The notes beneath the pieces were generated by a model. That model had not been told where the DNA came from. It did no database searches and saw only the letters and a list, made by a program, of their open reading frames with translations. This document shows, piece after piece, positions 1 to 9,500 of a stretch of 64,000 nt of DNA. A program made the position numbers and the translations under genes. The DNA is from Clostridia bacterium. Its GTDB lineage: Bacteria > Bacillota > Clostridia > Christensenellales > CAAEEZ01. Location: NCBI GenBank assembly GCA_900755035.1, contig CAAEEZ010000016.1, positions 124,001 to 188,000 of the forward strand. Direction: 5' to 3'. Every line of letters starts with the position of its first letter. Positions within the stretch are counted from its first letter, which is position 1.

Positions 1-102
1 TTTTATACTATCATTATATATCTTTATTTTTTTATTGCCATATTTTTAGCAAAAAATTTCAACTAATTCTTTTTATTATTCGCTTTTAGAGGTTTTTTAT
101 TA

Positions 103-131
103 ACTATAAAAATAAGCGTCCATAAGGACGC
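103..131 (-). terminator. gyrA terminator
   Basis: On the minus strand a GCGTCC/GGACGC stem with a 4-base loop (116-131) follows the gyrA stop and runs into a T-rich tract. This is the form of an intrinsic terminator closing the gyrB-gyrA transcript. Positions 1-102 hold nothing recognisable. Confidence 0.75.
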
Positions 132-137
132 AAATTT

Positions 138-2717
138 TTATTCTTCGCTACTAGCAGGTTCGTCTGTTGTTTCTACGTTGTTTTCGCTAGCGTTTTCGCC
201 GATTACTGCATTTTCTTCAACGGTTTCGCTATTTTCGGTTACAATTTCTTCTTCGTCGTCCCTTGGAACTACTGCCACCATAACTGCCTTAGCGTCCTCT
301 TTCATCTTCATTAGTCTTACGCCTTGGGTATTTCTACCTATCTTAGATATTTCGTCGCTATGAATTCTAATAACTACGCCGTTGTCGCAAATTATCATAA
401 CGTCGCTCTCCTCGTCGGTTATTACCTTTAAGCCGATAAGTTCGCCCGTTTTATCGTTGAATACGCCTGCTTTAATACCCTTTCCGCCTCTAGTTTGAGT
501 CTTATAATCGTCTGGGCTAGTGCGTTTTCCATATCCCTCTGAGGATATCGTCAAAATCTCGTCAGTATCAGCAACTTTGCTCATATCTATTACGGTGTCG
601 CCCTTTTCAAGTTTGATACTTCTTACTCCCATAGTATCTCTACCCATCGAACGAATATCGTTTTCGTTAAAGCGTATGCACTTGCCTTGCTTGGTTGCAA
701 CGATAATATCTTCTTCGCCGTTAGTTAAGGTTGCGCCGATTAGTTCGTCGTCGCCTACTAAGTTAATAGCAATCTTACCACCCTTTCTAATGCTTGCAAA
801 TTCCTTCATATCGGTCTTTTTGATTAGCCCGTTTTTCGTTGCAAGTGTTAGATAGGTATGCTCGCTATCCTCTGGTAGTGGCAAGAACGCCGTTACCTTC
901 TCTCCGCCGTCAAGTTGCAATAGGTTGATAATAGCCCTGCCCCTTGCCATACGTTGAGCCTCTGGTATTTCGTAGCCTTTCATCGTGTAAACTTTGCCCA
1001 TATTCGTAAAGAATAGTAGGTCGATATGCGTGTTGGTTACGAACATATTTTCGATAAAGTCGTCCTCTTTTGCCTTATGCGCAGTTATACCCATACCACC
1101 ACGACGTTGACTCTTGTACTCGCTTACCGCCATACGTTTAATGTAGCCTTCGTGCGTCATAGATACGATAATATCTTGCTTTTCAATAAGGTCAGCAATA
1201 TCGATATCAGAATAATCGTAGGTAATTTCAGCACGTCTTGGCGTATTATATTTTTCCTTAATTTCAAGCATTTCGTTTTTGATAATATCTCTTATCTTAG
1301 TTATATCGCCCAAAATCTCTCTATATTCTACGATTAGTCTTTCTTTCTCTGCAAGTTCGTCGGTTAGTTTGTCTACTTCTAGGCTTGTCAAACGACGCAA
1401 TTTCATTTCAAGTATAGCGTTTGCTTGTTTTTCGCTTAGTTCAAACGTAGACATCAAACGTTCGCTTGCAATATCGGTAGTTTCACTCGTTTTGATTATT
1501 TGTACTACTTCGTCGATATTAGCCTCGGCAATTACTAAGCCCCTTAAAATATGCGCTCTTTCTTCTGCTCTTTCAAGGTCGAATTTAGTTCTTCTAGTTA
1601 CTACGTCTTCTTGGTGTTTAACGTATGCAACCAAAATCTCCTTTAAGTTCATTATCTTTGGCACGCCGTCTTGAAGGGCAAGCATAATCATACTATTAGA
1701 TACTTGCAAAGCCGTTTGCTTGAACAAAGTATTAAGTACTACTTGTGCGTTTGCGTCCTTTTTGATATCGATTACGATACGCATACCTTCTCTATCCGAC
1801 TCTTCCTTAATATCGGCAATACCCTCGATTCTTTTATCTTTTACTTGGGTAGCCATATTTTCGATTAGTTGAGCCTTGTTTACTTGGTACGGTATTTCGG
1901 TAATGATTATTCTATCTCTGTTGTGATGCTCGCCTGCCGTTTCAATCTCCGTCTTAGCCCTAATAATAGCGCTACCCCTACCCGTTCTATACGCCTCTTT
2001 TATAGAGTTTCTAGCAAGTACTAAACCGCCCGTTGGATAGTCGGGAGCAGGGATATATTGCATAAGTTCTTCTATCGTTATATCAGGATTTTCGATAAGT
2101 GCAACCGTTCCGTCAATTACTTCGCCTAGGTTGTGAGGAGGAATAGAGGTTGCCATACCTACCGCTATACCGTCCGAGCCGTTTACAAGTAGGTTTGGAT
2201 ATCTTGCCGGAAGTACCGTTGGTTGCTCTAACGTATCGTCGAAGTTAGGATAGTAGTCTACCGTCTTTTTGTCGATATCACGTAGCATTTCGGCACTTAT
2301 TTTAGATAGTCTTGCCTCGGTATACCTTTGCGCCGCAGGAGGATCGCCGTCCACTGAACCAAAGTTTCCGTGTCCTTCAACAAGCGGACATCTAATAGAG
2401 AAGTCTTGCGCTAATCTAACAAGCGCGTCGTAAACGGCAGTATCACCGTGTGGGTGGTACTTACCTAATACGTCACCTACGATTCTTGCACACTTTCTAA
2501 ACGGTTTGTCGTTAGACAAGCCAAGTTCGTTCATAGCGTACAAAATACGACGATGAACGGGCTTTAATCCGTCCCTTACGTCTGGTATTGCTCTTGATAC
2601 GTTTACCGCCATTGCGTAGGCAATAAACGATTTTTTCATTTCGTCTTCTACTTTGACGTCCTTTATTTTCGAGTTTTCTAATGATTTGGCAAAATCTTGT
2701 TTTTCTTCTTCTTTCAT
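138..2717 (-). CDS. gyrA: DNA gyrase subunit A
   Basis: Breakage-reunion subunit of gyrase, which with GyrB introduces negative supercoils using ATP. The 859-residue length is normal. Visible features are the active-site tyrosine in AAQRYTEARL (Tyr132), the quinolone-determining stretch HPHGDTAVYD (Thr93 and Asp97 at the E. coli Ser83/Asp87 positions, a wild-type-like state), and the GyrA box QRRGGMG in the C-terminal DNA-wrapping domain, which marks it as gyrase rather than topo IV. The C-terminal ~40 residues are an acidic Glu/Asn/Thr-rich tail. It follows gyrB by 9 bp in one operon. The start at 2717 has a purine-rich ribosome site (AGGAGAG) just upstream. Confidence 0.97.
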   Translation of the reverse strand: MKEEEKQDFAKSLENSKIKDVKVEDEMKKSFIAYAMAVNVSRAIPDVRDGLKPVHRRILYAMNELGLSNDKPFRKCARIVGDVLGKYHPHGDTAVYDALVRLAQDFSIRCPLVEGHGNFGSVDGDPPAAQRYTEARLSKISAEMLRDIDKKTVDYYPNFDDTLEQPTVLPARYPNLLVNGSDGIAVGMATSIPPHNLGEVIDGTVALIENPDITIEELMQYIPAPDYPTGGLVLARNSIKEAYRTGRGSAIIRAKTEIETAGEHHNRDRIIITEIPYQVNKAQLIENMATQVKDKRIEGIADIKEESDREGMRIVIDIKKDANAQVVLNTLFKQTALQVSNSMIMLALQDGVPKIMNLKEILVAYVKHQEDVVTRRTKFDLERAEERAHILRGLVIAEANIDEVVQIIKTSETTDIASERLMSTFELSEKQANAILEMKLRRLTSLEVDKLTDELAEKERLIVEYREILGDITKIRDIIKNEMLEIKEKYNTPRRAEITYDYSDIDIADLIEKQDIIVSMTHEGYIKRMAVSEYKSQRRGGMGITAHKAKEDDFIENMFVTNTHIDLLFFTNMGKVYTMKGYEIPEAQRMARGRAIINLLQLDGGEKVTAFLPLPEDSEHTYLTLATKNGLIKKTDMKEFASIRKGGKIAINLVGDDELIGATLTNGEEDIIVATKQGKCIRFNENDIRSMGRDTMGVRSIKLEKGDTVIDMSKVADTDEILTISSEGYGKRTSPDDYKTQTRGGKGIKAGVFNDKTGELIGLKVITDEESDVMIICDNGVVIRIHSDEISKIGRNTQGVRLMKMKEDAKAVMVAVVPRDDEEEIVTENSETVEENAVIGENASENNVETTDEPASSEE

Positions 2718-2726
2718 ATTTCTCTC

Positions 2727-4637
2727 CTAAATATCCAAATCTTTTACAAGACCTGCGTTTTGTTCGATAAATTCTCTACGTAATTCAGGTTGGTCGCCCA
2801 TTAGCAAACTGAATAAACTGTCTGCTTCCATAGCGTCTTCCATAGTTACTTTTAGTAATATTCTGTTGTCAGGGTTCATCGTGGTTTCCCAAAGTTGTTC
2901 GGGATTCATTTCGCCAAGACCCTTATACCTTTGTAAATCACCGCATTTTCTGCCGTTTTCCTCGTAAAATTTCTCTAACGCTTCGTCGTCGTAGAAGTAG
3001 AACTCTTGCTTACCTTTACTAATTTTGTATAGTGGTGGTTGAGCAATATATACGTGGCCGTTTTCAATTAACGGACGCATAAACCTGAAAAAGAAGGTTA
3101 GCATAAGTATTCTAATATGGCTTCCGTCTACGTCGGCATCAGTCATACAAATAATACGGTCGTAACGTAGTTTGCTTTCGTCGTAATCTTGATGCACGCC
3201 ACAACCAAACGCCGTTATCATAGTACGAATTTCTTGATTGTCTAGTATCTTGTGCATACTTGCCTTTTCTACGTTAAGTATTTTACCCCTTAGTGGTAAG
3301 ATTGCTTGGAATCTTCTATCTCTACCTTGTTTTGCGCTTCCACCTGCAGAGTCGCCCTCAACTAGATAAATTTCGCAAAGTTTAGGGTCTTTCTCGGAGC
3401 AGTCTGCAAGTTTTCCCGGTAAAGTAGTAGATTCAAGCACGCCTTTACGCCTAGTTAATTCCCTTGCGTTTCTTGCAGCGTCTCTTGCTCTTTGCGCCGT
3501 TACGCACTTAGAGATAAGTTCCCTTGCCTCTTTTGGATGCTCTTCAAGGTACGTACCTAAATTTTCAGTAACGATTTTAGACACGATAGTTCTCATTTCG
3601 CTATTACCAAGTTTGGTTTTCGTTTGACCTTCAAATTGAGGATTTGTAAGTTTTACGCTAAGTATAGCGGTTATACCTTCTCTCGTGTCGTCACCCGTAA
3701 GTTTCTCGTTTTCTTTTAATATTTTGTTGTTCTTTCCGTAATCGTTTATTACTTTTGCTACGGCAAACTTAAATCCTTCTAGGTGCGTACCACCCTCTTC
3801 GGTGTTTATGTTGTTTGCGTAAGCGTTTATAACCTCTGAATAGCCGTCGTTCCATTGAAGAGCAACTTCTACTTCGCTCGTTCCAACCTTGCCGTCAAAA
3901 TATACGGTATTTTCAAAAATAGTGGTCTTATTTTTGTTTAGATCGTCAACGAAGCACACGATACCGCCTTCATAGTGGAAAGATATCTTCTTTGCCTCTT
4001 CAGGTCGATAATCGGCAAGGTTTATCTTTAACCCTTTGTTTAGGTATGCCGTTTCTCTAAACCTTTCTTTTAGATAATTGTAGTCAAACTCCAAGGTTTC
4101 GAATATCTCGTCGTCAGGATAGAAAGTAACTAACGTACCCGTGTCGTTTTCGTCCGTTACGCCTATTTCTTGTAGTGGCTTTTGTGGTATGCCCCTATTA
4201 AAAATTTGTTTGTAAATTTTGCCGTTTTGCCTTACTTCTACTTCTAGCCACTCGCTAAGCGCATTTACGCAAGACAAGCCTACGCCGTGTAGTCCACCTG
4301 AAATAGTATAACCTTTTCCATTAAACTTTCCGCCTGCGTGTAGTTTTGTAAGAACTACTTCAACTGCTGATTTTCCCTCCGATTCGATAATACCCGTAGG
4401 AATACCTCTTCCGTTGTCCTTTACGCTTAAAGAACCATCTTTATTGATGGTAACGTCGATGGCGGTGCAATAACCGGCTAGCGCCTCGTCGATACTGTTG
4501 TCTACTACCTCTATTACAAGGTGATGTAAGCCTCTAGTATCCGTTGAACCTATGTACATACCGGGTCTTTTTCTAACGGGCTCTAAGCCTTCAAGAACCT
4601 GTATGGCACTTTGGTCGTAATTATTAGTGTTTGCCAT
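2727..4637 (-). CDS. gyrB: DNA gyrase subunit B
   Basis: ATPase subunit of gyrase, 636 residues, the usual size for Gram-positive GyrB without the long proteobacterial insertion. The N-terminal GHKL ATPase is seen in EVVDNSIDEALAG, DNGRGIP and GGLHGVG. The TOPRIM metal-binding domain is seen in EGDSAGGSAKQGRDR and DADVDG, and the C-terminal gyrase B domain in QRYKGLGEMN. It starts at 4637 with a GGAGG ribosome site. It is read in the same direction as recF, 223 bp after it, and leads into gyrA. recF has its own terminator, so gyrB probably has its own promoter in the AT-rich gap 4638-4740. Confidence 0.97.
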   Translation of the reverse strand: MANTNNYDQSAIQVLEGLEPVRKRPGMYIGSTDTRGLHHLVIEVVDNSIDEALAGYCTAIDVTINKDGSLSVKDNGRGIPTGIIESEGKSAVEVVLTKLHAGGKFNGKGYTISGGLHGVGLSCVNALSEWLEVEVRQNGKIYKQIFNRGIPQKPLQEIGVTDENDTGTLVTFYPDDEIFETLEFDYNYLKERFRETAYLNKGLKINLADYRPEEAKKISFHYEGGIVCFVDDLNKNKTTIFENTVYFDGKVGTSEVEVALQWNDGYSEVINAYANNINTEEGGTHLEGFKFAVAKVINDYGKNNKILKENEKLTGDDTREGITAILSVKLTNPQFEGQTKTKLGNSEMRTIVSKIVTENLGTYLEEHPKEARELISKCVTAQRARDAARNARELTRRKGVLESTTLPGKLADCSEKDPKLCEIYLVEGDSAGGSAKQGRDRRFQAILPLRGKILNVEKASMHKILDNQEIRTMITAFGCGVHQDYDESKLRYDRIICMTDADVDGSHIRILMLTFFFRFMRPLIENGHVYIAQPPLYKISKGKQEFYFYDDEALEKFYEENGRKCGDLQRYKGLGEMNPEQLWETTMNPDNRILLKVTMEDAMEADSLFSLLMGDQPELRREFIEQNAGLVKDLDI

Positions 4638-4740
4638 TTTTCCTCCGTTTTATTTTAATTAAAAAATAATTGCTTATATTTATATATATTATAATAACAT
4701 ATAATAATACATTAATAAAGTCATTAGTGAAAAAAAGTTA

Positions 4741-4773
4741 TAAAAAATGAGAAAACTACTTGAATTTTCTCAT
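4741..4773 (-). terminator. recF terminator
   Basis: An ATGAGAAAA / TTTTCTCAT inverted repeat (4747-4773) is followed on the minus strand by a T-run. It separates recF from gyrB, so gyrBA is likely expressed from its own start within the following ~100 AT-rich bases. Confidence 0.7.
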
Positions 4774-4860
4774 AATTTACGCTTATTTGCTTGTTTTGGC
4801 TTATTTTAATATAATTTATTGACTTTTATATATTCGTTTACTGTACGCTAATTTACGGGC

Positions 4861-5958
4861 TTATTTACTAAGGTTACTTACTACTCCTTTATTTACGTTG
4901 TATACCGTTTTTTCAGCGTCCACGTTTTCTTCGTACTCGGTTGCCGTTATTATCGTTTGTTCTTTTGACGCAATTTTTATCAGTTGCTCCCTTCTATTTT
5001 TGTCAAGTTCGCTTAAAACGTCGTCTAGTAGTAATATAGGGCTTTCTCCCGTTTTTTCATAAAATAAATCTATTTCGGCAAGTTTTAACGCTAGCGCCGT
5101 GCTTCGTTGCTGACCTTGCGAGCCGTACTTTCTTACGTCGACGCCGTTTACTTCTATTCGTAAATCGTCTCGATGCACACCACTTGACGTATATGTTAGT
5201 TTTAAGTCTTTTTCTCTGTCTTCTTTAAGTACTTGCAAAAACTCTTCTACGGGGCTATTACTACTCGTATTTACTCTCGTTTCGTAAAAAAGATTAACGT
5301 TCTCTTTACCGTCCGTTAATTCAAGCATTTTTTTGCTTGCAATAACCTCTAAATCTTTCAAAAATTTTTCTCTTTTATCGGCAATAAGAACGGCTTTTTT
5401 ACTTAACTCATTATCCCAAATTTCTAGCATATTTTCTATGCCTTTACTGCCGTAATAATCCTTTAATAATTTGTTTCTCTGCCCGAGAATTTTGTTATAT
5501 TGCACTAAATTATAGTAATAATTTTTGTCTTGCTGAGATAGACTTATATCCATAAATCTACGTCTTTCAAGGGGCGTTTCTTTTATAAATTTCATCTCCT
5601 CGGGTGAAAACAACACCACTTTAAGCACGCCTATTAGTTCGCCTATTTTCGTAATTGGAATTTTATTTATAATTATCTTTTTCTGCCCTTTTTCGTCAAT
5701 TTGCATCTCTATCGTATGAGTTCTATATTTTTTTTCAATAACTATTTTAAGGTAGGCGCTACTCTCCCCCCATTTTACAAGTTCCTTATCTTTTGACGTC
5801 TTAAAAGACTTACCCACTCCTAGATAGTACACGCTTTCAAGTAAATTCGTTTTACCACTAGCGTTTTCTCCTATAAAAATATTTAGTTTAGGAGATAAAT
5901 TCAAGGCAAGTTTTTCGTAATTTCTAAAATTATTAAGTTCTAACTCTACGATTCTCAT
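4861..5958 (-). CDS. recF: DNA replication and repair protein RecF
   Basis: SMC-like ATPase that acts with RecO/RecR to load RecA at single-strand gaps. The protein has 365 residues, the family size. It shows Walker A GENASGKT (residues 30-37), an ABC-type signature around YGSQGQQRSTALAL and Walker B ILLLDDVLSELD. It is divergent from dnaA across a 116-bp AT-rich gap. In many Firmicutes recF follows dnaN, often with a small S4-domain gene (yaaA) between. Here recF is on the other side of dnaA and no yaaA-like gene is present in the window. Confidence 0.96.
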   Translation of the reverse strand: MRIVELELNNFRNYEKLALNLSPKLNIFIGENASGKTNLLESVYYLGVGKSFKTSKDKELVKWGESSAYLKIVIEKKYRTHTIEMQIDEKGQKKIIINKIPITKIGELIGVLKVVLFSPEEMKFIKETPLERRRFMDISLSQQDKNYYYNLVQYNKILGQRNKLLKDYYGSKGIENMLEIWDNELSKKAVLIADKREKFLKDLEVIASKKMLELTDGKENVNLFYETRVNTSSNSPVEEFLQVLKEDREKDLKLTYTSSGVHRDDLRIEVNGVDVRKYGSQGQQRSTALALKLAEIDLFYEKTGESPILLLDDVLSELDKNRREQLIKIASKEQTIITATEYEENVDAEKTVYNVNKGVVSNLSK

Positions 5959-6039
5959 TACTTAAAATTATACACCATTTTAGAGTTTTTTACAATTTAT
6001 ATATTAATAATTATATTATAAGATTATTATGGTTTTTTA

Positions 6040-6068
6040 TTGAAATTTTTGCCTATTTATAGTATTAT
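6040..6068 (+). promoter_or_regulatory. dnaA promoter
   Basis: TTGAAA (6040-6045), a 17-bp spacer and TATTAT (6063-6068) form a near-consensus sigma-A promoter. The -10 box ends only 6 bases before the dnaA ATG at 6075, which puts the expected transcription start at or next to the start codon. No Shine-Dalgarno sequence lies between. A leaderless dnaA transcript is inferred. Confidence 0.7.
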
Positions 6069-6074
6069 AAATGT

Positions 6075-7433
6075 ATGATAAATATAAATAGTCTTTGGAC
6101 GGAAACATTACAAGAATTATCCACCAAAATGCTAGCAGTCAGCTACGAAGTATGGATAGAAAAATTAAAACCATTATTTATTTATAATTCGCAACTCGTT
6201 TTAGTTGCGCCAAATCCAAGCGCAAAAAAATTAGTCATTAAAGAATATCAAGACACAATAAATAAGGCGCTAGAAAAGGTAAACAAAACTATAAAAGGCG
6301 CTATTATCATTATCGAAGACGAAAAAGATAACTACAATCAAGACGAAGAGGTTGCCGTAAGTCAAGTTGAAAATGAAAAAGAATCTAACGACGACGGCTT
6401 TACTCCGTTTACCAAAAAATATACGTTTGATAATTTCGTCGTTGGTAAATCAAACGAATTTGCTGCGGCAGCAGGTATTGCAGTTAGCGAAAACCCGGGC
6501 GAACAATACAACCCACTATTTATTTACGGTGGCGTTGGGCTTGGTAAAACGCACCTTATGCACGCAATAGGCAATAAAATTAGAAAAACTAAGCCTTCGC
6601 TAAAAGTGAGATATATCACGTGCGAAACTTTCGTAAACGAATTCGTTGATTCTATAAAACAAAAAGCAAACACCAACGCAATGCGTGATTTTAACGAAAA
6701 ATATCGTAGCGTTGACGTACTTATGATAGACGATATTCAGTTTATTGCAGGTAAACCCGGTTTTCAAGAAGGTATTTTCCATACCTTTAACGACCTATAC
6801 CAAAACAACAAACAAATTATACTTACGTCCGATAGACCTCCAAAAGAGATAAACCCTCTTGAAGAAAGGCTAAGAACTAGGTTTGAGTGGGGACTTATAG
6901 TCGATATACAACCACCTGACCTTGAAACGAGAATTGCTATTTTGTCTAAAAAGGCAGAGCAACAAAATAAAGTATATTCGCTAGAATTACTTACTTTTAT
7001 TGCTCAAAAAGTAGATAGCAATATTCGTGAAATGGAAGGGCTACTTTCAAGGGTAATATTCTACTCTGACCTAATTAAAAAGGATGCAACGATAAGTATT
7101 GCCGAAGAGGCGCTTCGTGATTACGTAGATACTAAAAAAGAAACTATAACGGCGTACGACATAATAAATACCACGTGCAATTACTTTGGAATTACAAGCG
7201 ACGACATAAAGGGTAAAAAAAGAAATAAAAACTTTATTATTCCTCGCCAAATTGCAATCTATTTAATTACCGACCTACTTAATTTACCACTCGTTTCAAT
7301 AGGCGAACTATTTGGCGGAAGAGACCATACGACAGTTATTCACGCAAGGGATAAAATAGCCGAACAAATAAAAGTAGACACTAAACTAAAACTACAAGTA
7401 AGCGATATAAAAGATATGATATACAAACGTTAG
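6075..7433 (+). CDS. dnaA: Chromosomal replication initiator DnaA
   Basis: Initiator that binds TTATCCACA boxes and melts the origin. The 452-residue protein has domain I (1-75), an acidic linker (80-110), the AAA+ core with Walker A GGVGLGKT (152-159) and Walker B VLMIDDIQF, and the C-terminal box-binding helix-turn-helix with the signature FGGRDHTTVIHA. The N-terminal residues match a normal domain I, so the ATG at 6075 is the right start even though it has no Shine-Dalgarno. One near-box TTATCCACC lies inside the gene at 6117-6125. dnaN follows after the origin sequence. Confidence 0.97.
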   Translation: MININSLWTETLQELSTKMLAVSYEVWIEKLKPLFIYNSQLVLVAPNPSAKKLVIKEYQDTINKALEKVNKTIKGAIIIIEDEKDNYNQDEEVAVSQVENEKESNDDGFTPFTKKYTFDNFVVGKSNEFAAAAGIAVSENPGEQYNPLFIYGGVGLGKTHLMHAIGNKIRKTKPSLKVRYITCETFVNEFVDSIKQKANTNAMRDFNEKYRSVDVLMIDDIQFIAGKPGFQEGIFHTFNDLYQNNKQIILTSDRPPKEINPLEERLRTRFEWGLIVDIQPPDLETRIAILSKKAEQQNKVYSLELLTFIAQKVDSNIREMEGLLSRVIFYSDLIKKDATISIAEEALRDYVDTKKETITAYDIINTTCNYFGITSDDIKGKKRNKNFIIPRQIAIYLITDLLNLPLVSIGELFGGRDHTTVIHARDKIAEQIKVDTKLKLQVSDIKDMIYKR

Positions 7434-7572
7434 TGGATAAGTTTTTTGAAATATGGACAACTTGTGAAAAACTAACAAAAGTTATCCACACCATAAAATA
7501 CTACTACTTGTATATAAATTTGGACTGACGTCTATATTTAGTATAAAATAAAAGTTATCCACTTTATCCACA
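7432..7572 (+). other. oriC: Replication origin between dnaA and dnaN (DnaA boxes, DnaA-trio)
   Basis: The dnaA-dnaN gap carries DnaA boxes TTATCCACA at 7482-7490 and 7564-7572, a one-mismatch box TTATCCACT at 7555-7563, and its reverse AGTGGATAA at 7432-7440 overlapping the dnaA stop. Eleven bases after the box at 7482 comes CTACTACTT (7501-7509), three repeats that read 3'-GAT GAT GAA on the other strand, followed by AT-rich TATATAAATTT. This order of box, spacer, trinucleotide repeats and AT-rich DNA is the basal unwinding arrangement (DnaA-trio) known from Bacillus subtilis, where it also lies between dnaA and dnaN. Function as the active origin is inferred. Confidence 0.8.
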
Positions 7573-7632
7573 GTATTATTATTAGAACAATTATCTAAAC
7601 AATATATATAACACGAAGGGGAAGGAGACATT

Positions 7633-8733
7633 ATGAAAATTATATGTAATGGAACAGAGTTAAGCGATGCTCTTAATAAAGTTGTAAAAGCAATGCCTGT
7701 AAAAAAGACTTTGCCTATCTTAGAAGGAATAAATCTTAAAACGGACGGCGATATTTTGGTTATTTCTGCTACCGATTTGAACCTATATATTCAAAAAAGG
7801 ATAAATGCAGACGTACTTATCGACGGTGAAATTGTAGTGCCTGGTAAGTTTTTCTCGGAATTTATTAGAAAAATAAATTGCGACCAAATTACGCTAGACG
7901 CAACTGACGATGCAAAATTAAAAATATCTTACGGAGAAAACGAAACTTTCGTAAATCTATTAAACGTAGACGAATTTCCACCGTTTGAAATGGCAAGCGA
8001 AGACGTAACTTTTAATATGAAGAAAAAAGATATGAAAGAACTTGTAAATAAAGTAAGTTTCGCAGTTGCTACCGACGATTCTAGACCTATGCTTAAAGGC
8101 TGTTGCTTGGACGTAACTAAAAATTTGGTTACGGCTGTAGCGTCCGACGGATATAGGCTTGCTCTTGTAAATAAATCTATTGATTATAACGGTGGCGACA
8201 TAAAAATAATAATACCACAAAGAGCAATAGTAGAAATTGTAAAACTTTTGGACGACGACGAAGATTTTGTAAAGGTAAATATCGATAAAAATATGATTAC
8301 CTTGGATATGTTCCACACAAAAATTGCTACCAAACTTATCGTTGGCGATTATATCAATTATAGACGTATTATTCCTACCGCTTTTGAAAGCGAAATAAGC
8401 GTGGAAAAGAACGCTTTTGACCAAGGTATCGAAAGGGCTGGAATTATATCAAGAGAAGGCAATAACACCGTTATTTTGGACGTAAAGGAAGACGTACTTA
8501 CTATTGATTCAAAATCGGAAATAGGTACTATTAAAGAGAATATTAAAATAAAACTAGAAGGAAAGGATATAAAGATAGGCTTTAACGTAAAATATATATC
8601 CGATTGCTTGAAAAACATTAACGACGAGTTTATATCAATTAACTGCAATAGCCCGTCCGTTCCTGTAATAATAAAGCAAGTAGATCCTGACAAACTAGAT
8701 TATTTATTCCTTGTATTACCTGTAAGAATTTAA
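7633..8733 (+). CDS. dnaN: DNA polymerase III beta sliding clamp
   Basis: Ring-shaped processivity clamp, 366 residues, the normal size for three clamp folds. It begins MKIICNGTELSDALNKV and ends in VLPVRI, matching the conserved VLP/M-P-VR ending that forms part of the client-binding pocket. The ATG at 7633 follows GGGGAAGGAGAC, a strong ribosome site. It is co-directional with dnaA and separated from it by the origin. A terminator follows at 8749. Confidence 0.97.
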   Translation: MKIICNGTELSDALNKVVKAMPVKKTLPILEGINLKTDGDILVISATDLNLYIQKRINADVLIDGEIVVPGKFFSEFIRKINCDQITLDATDDAKLKISYGENETFVNLLNVDEFPPFEMASEDVTFNMKKKDMKELVNKVSFAVATDDSRPMLKGCCLDVTKNLVTAVASDGYRLALVNKSIDYNGGDIKIIIPQRAIVEIVKLLDDDEDFVKVNIDKNMITLDMFHTKIATKLIVGDYINYRRIIPTAFESEISVEKNAFDQGIERAGIISREGNNTVILDVKEDVLTIDSKSEIGTIKENIKIKLEGKDIKIGFNVKYISDCLKNINDEFISINCNSPSVPVIIKQVDPDKLDYLFLVLPVRI

Positions 8734-8748
8734 TATTGATAAATAAAA

Positions 8749-8774
8749 AAAAGGGAGCAACTGCTCTCTTTTTT
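8749..8774 (+). terminator. dnaN terminator
   Basis: AAAAGGGAGC, a 4-base loop and GCTCTCTTTT followed by more T. This is an intrinsic terminator ending dnaN. The remaining bases to 9000 are T-rich with no other signal I can name. Confidence 0.85.
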
Positions 8775-8999
8775 ATTTATAAAATTACCATACGTTATTT
8801 ATATATTTTAACGTTATAAAACTGTTAAAATTTTTAATACGTTATTAAAATTTACATTTTTTATTACGTGGTGACGTCGTTAAAATACTAATTAATATCA
8901 TTTCTTTTATATGTAACAGGTGTTTATTTATTTTTTTGCTTCTTTAATACGTTTTTATACGTTTGTTTTGAAGTCATAATATACCTATTAAGTTATTTA

Positions 9000-9500
9000 T
9001 TATTTTTCTATTTTTAAGTTATAATTAGGATTCCAAAAAATTAAATTAACTACGTAACCGTTTTTATTTAGTTTATTATAAAACTCTTTATGTTTAAAAA
9101 TAAAATAAAACGAATCGTTATAGTTACTATCTATTTTGTGTTTTTCAAATTTTTTACTACCATACCACTCCCCGTTTTTATCTTCTATATAACCACAACA
9201 AACATTATTTTCTAGAATATTTTTTATTGTATCAATAAGATACTCGTATTCTGTTTGATATGGTAAATAATGAGTGTGAAGATTATTAAAATATAAAGTA
9301 AATTCTCCCATATCACCAACGTTTATAGTAAGATTATTATCACTATAAGGGTTAAAAAATACGATACATTTATAGTCGTCTTCCATAATCCACTCGTATC
9401 CTTTATCTAAATTAGAGAATATTTTAGGATTATAATCCTTAAATAAAGAGATTATTTCGTCGATTTTTTCAAGTGGATTAATTGATATATTTTTTTTCAT
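9000..9500 (-). CDS. Uncharacterised small protein
   Basis: I do not recognise this 166-residue protein. It is soluble, without a signal peptide or membrane segment, and is rich in Asn, Tyr, Phe and acidic residues. It has a Cys-Cys pair (NNVCCGYIEDKNGEWYG) in the middle and aromatic stretches such as SFYFIFKH. The size and composition are reminiscent of single-domain immunity or SMI1-like proteins, but no diagnostic motif is visible. The start has a good GGAG ribosome site. It is isolated, facing dnaN tail to tail. It follows the same codon-junction habit as its neighbours (for example GAC before GAA), so it does not look freshly acquired. Confidence 0.75.
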   Translation of the reverse strand: MKKNISINPLEKIDEIISLFKDYNPKIFSNLDKGYEWIMEDDYKCIVFFNPYSDNNLTINVGDMGEFTLYFNNLHTHYLPYQTEYEYLIDTIKNILENNVCCGYIEDKNGEWYGSKKFEKHKIDSNYNDSFYFIFKHKEFYNKLNKNGYVVNLIFWNPNYNLKIEK

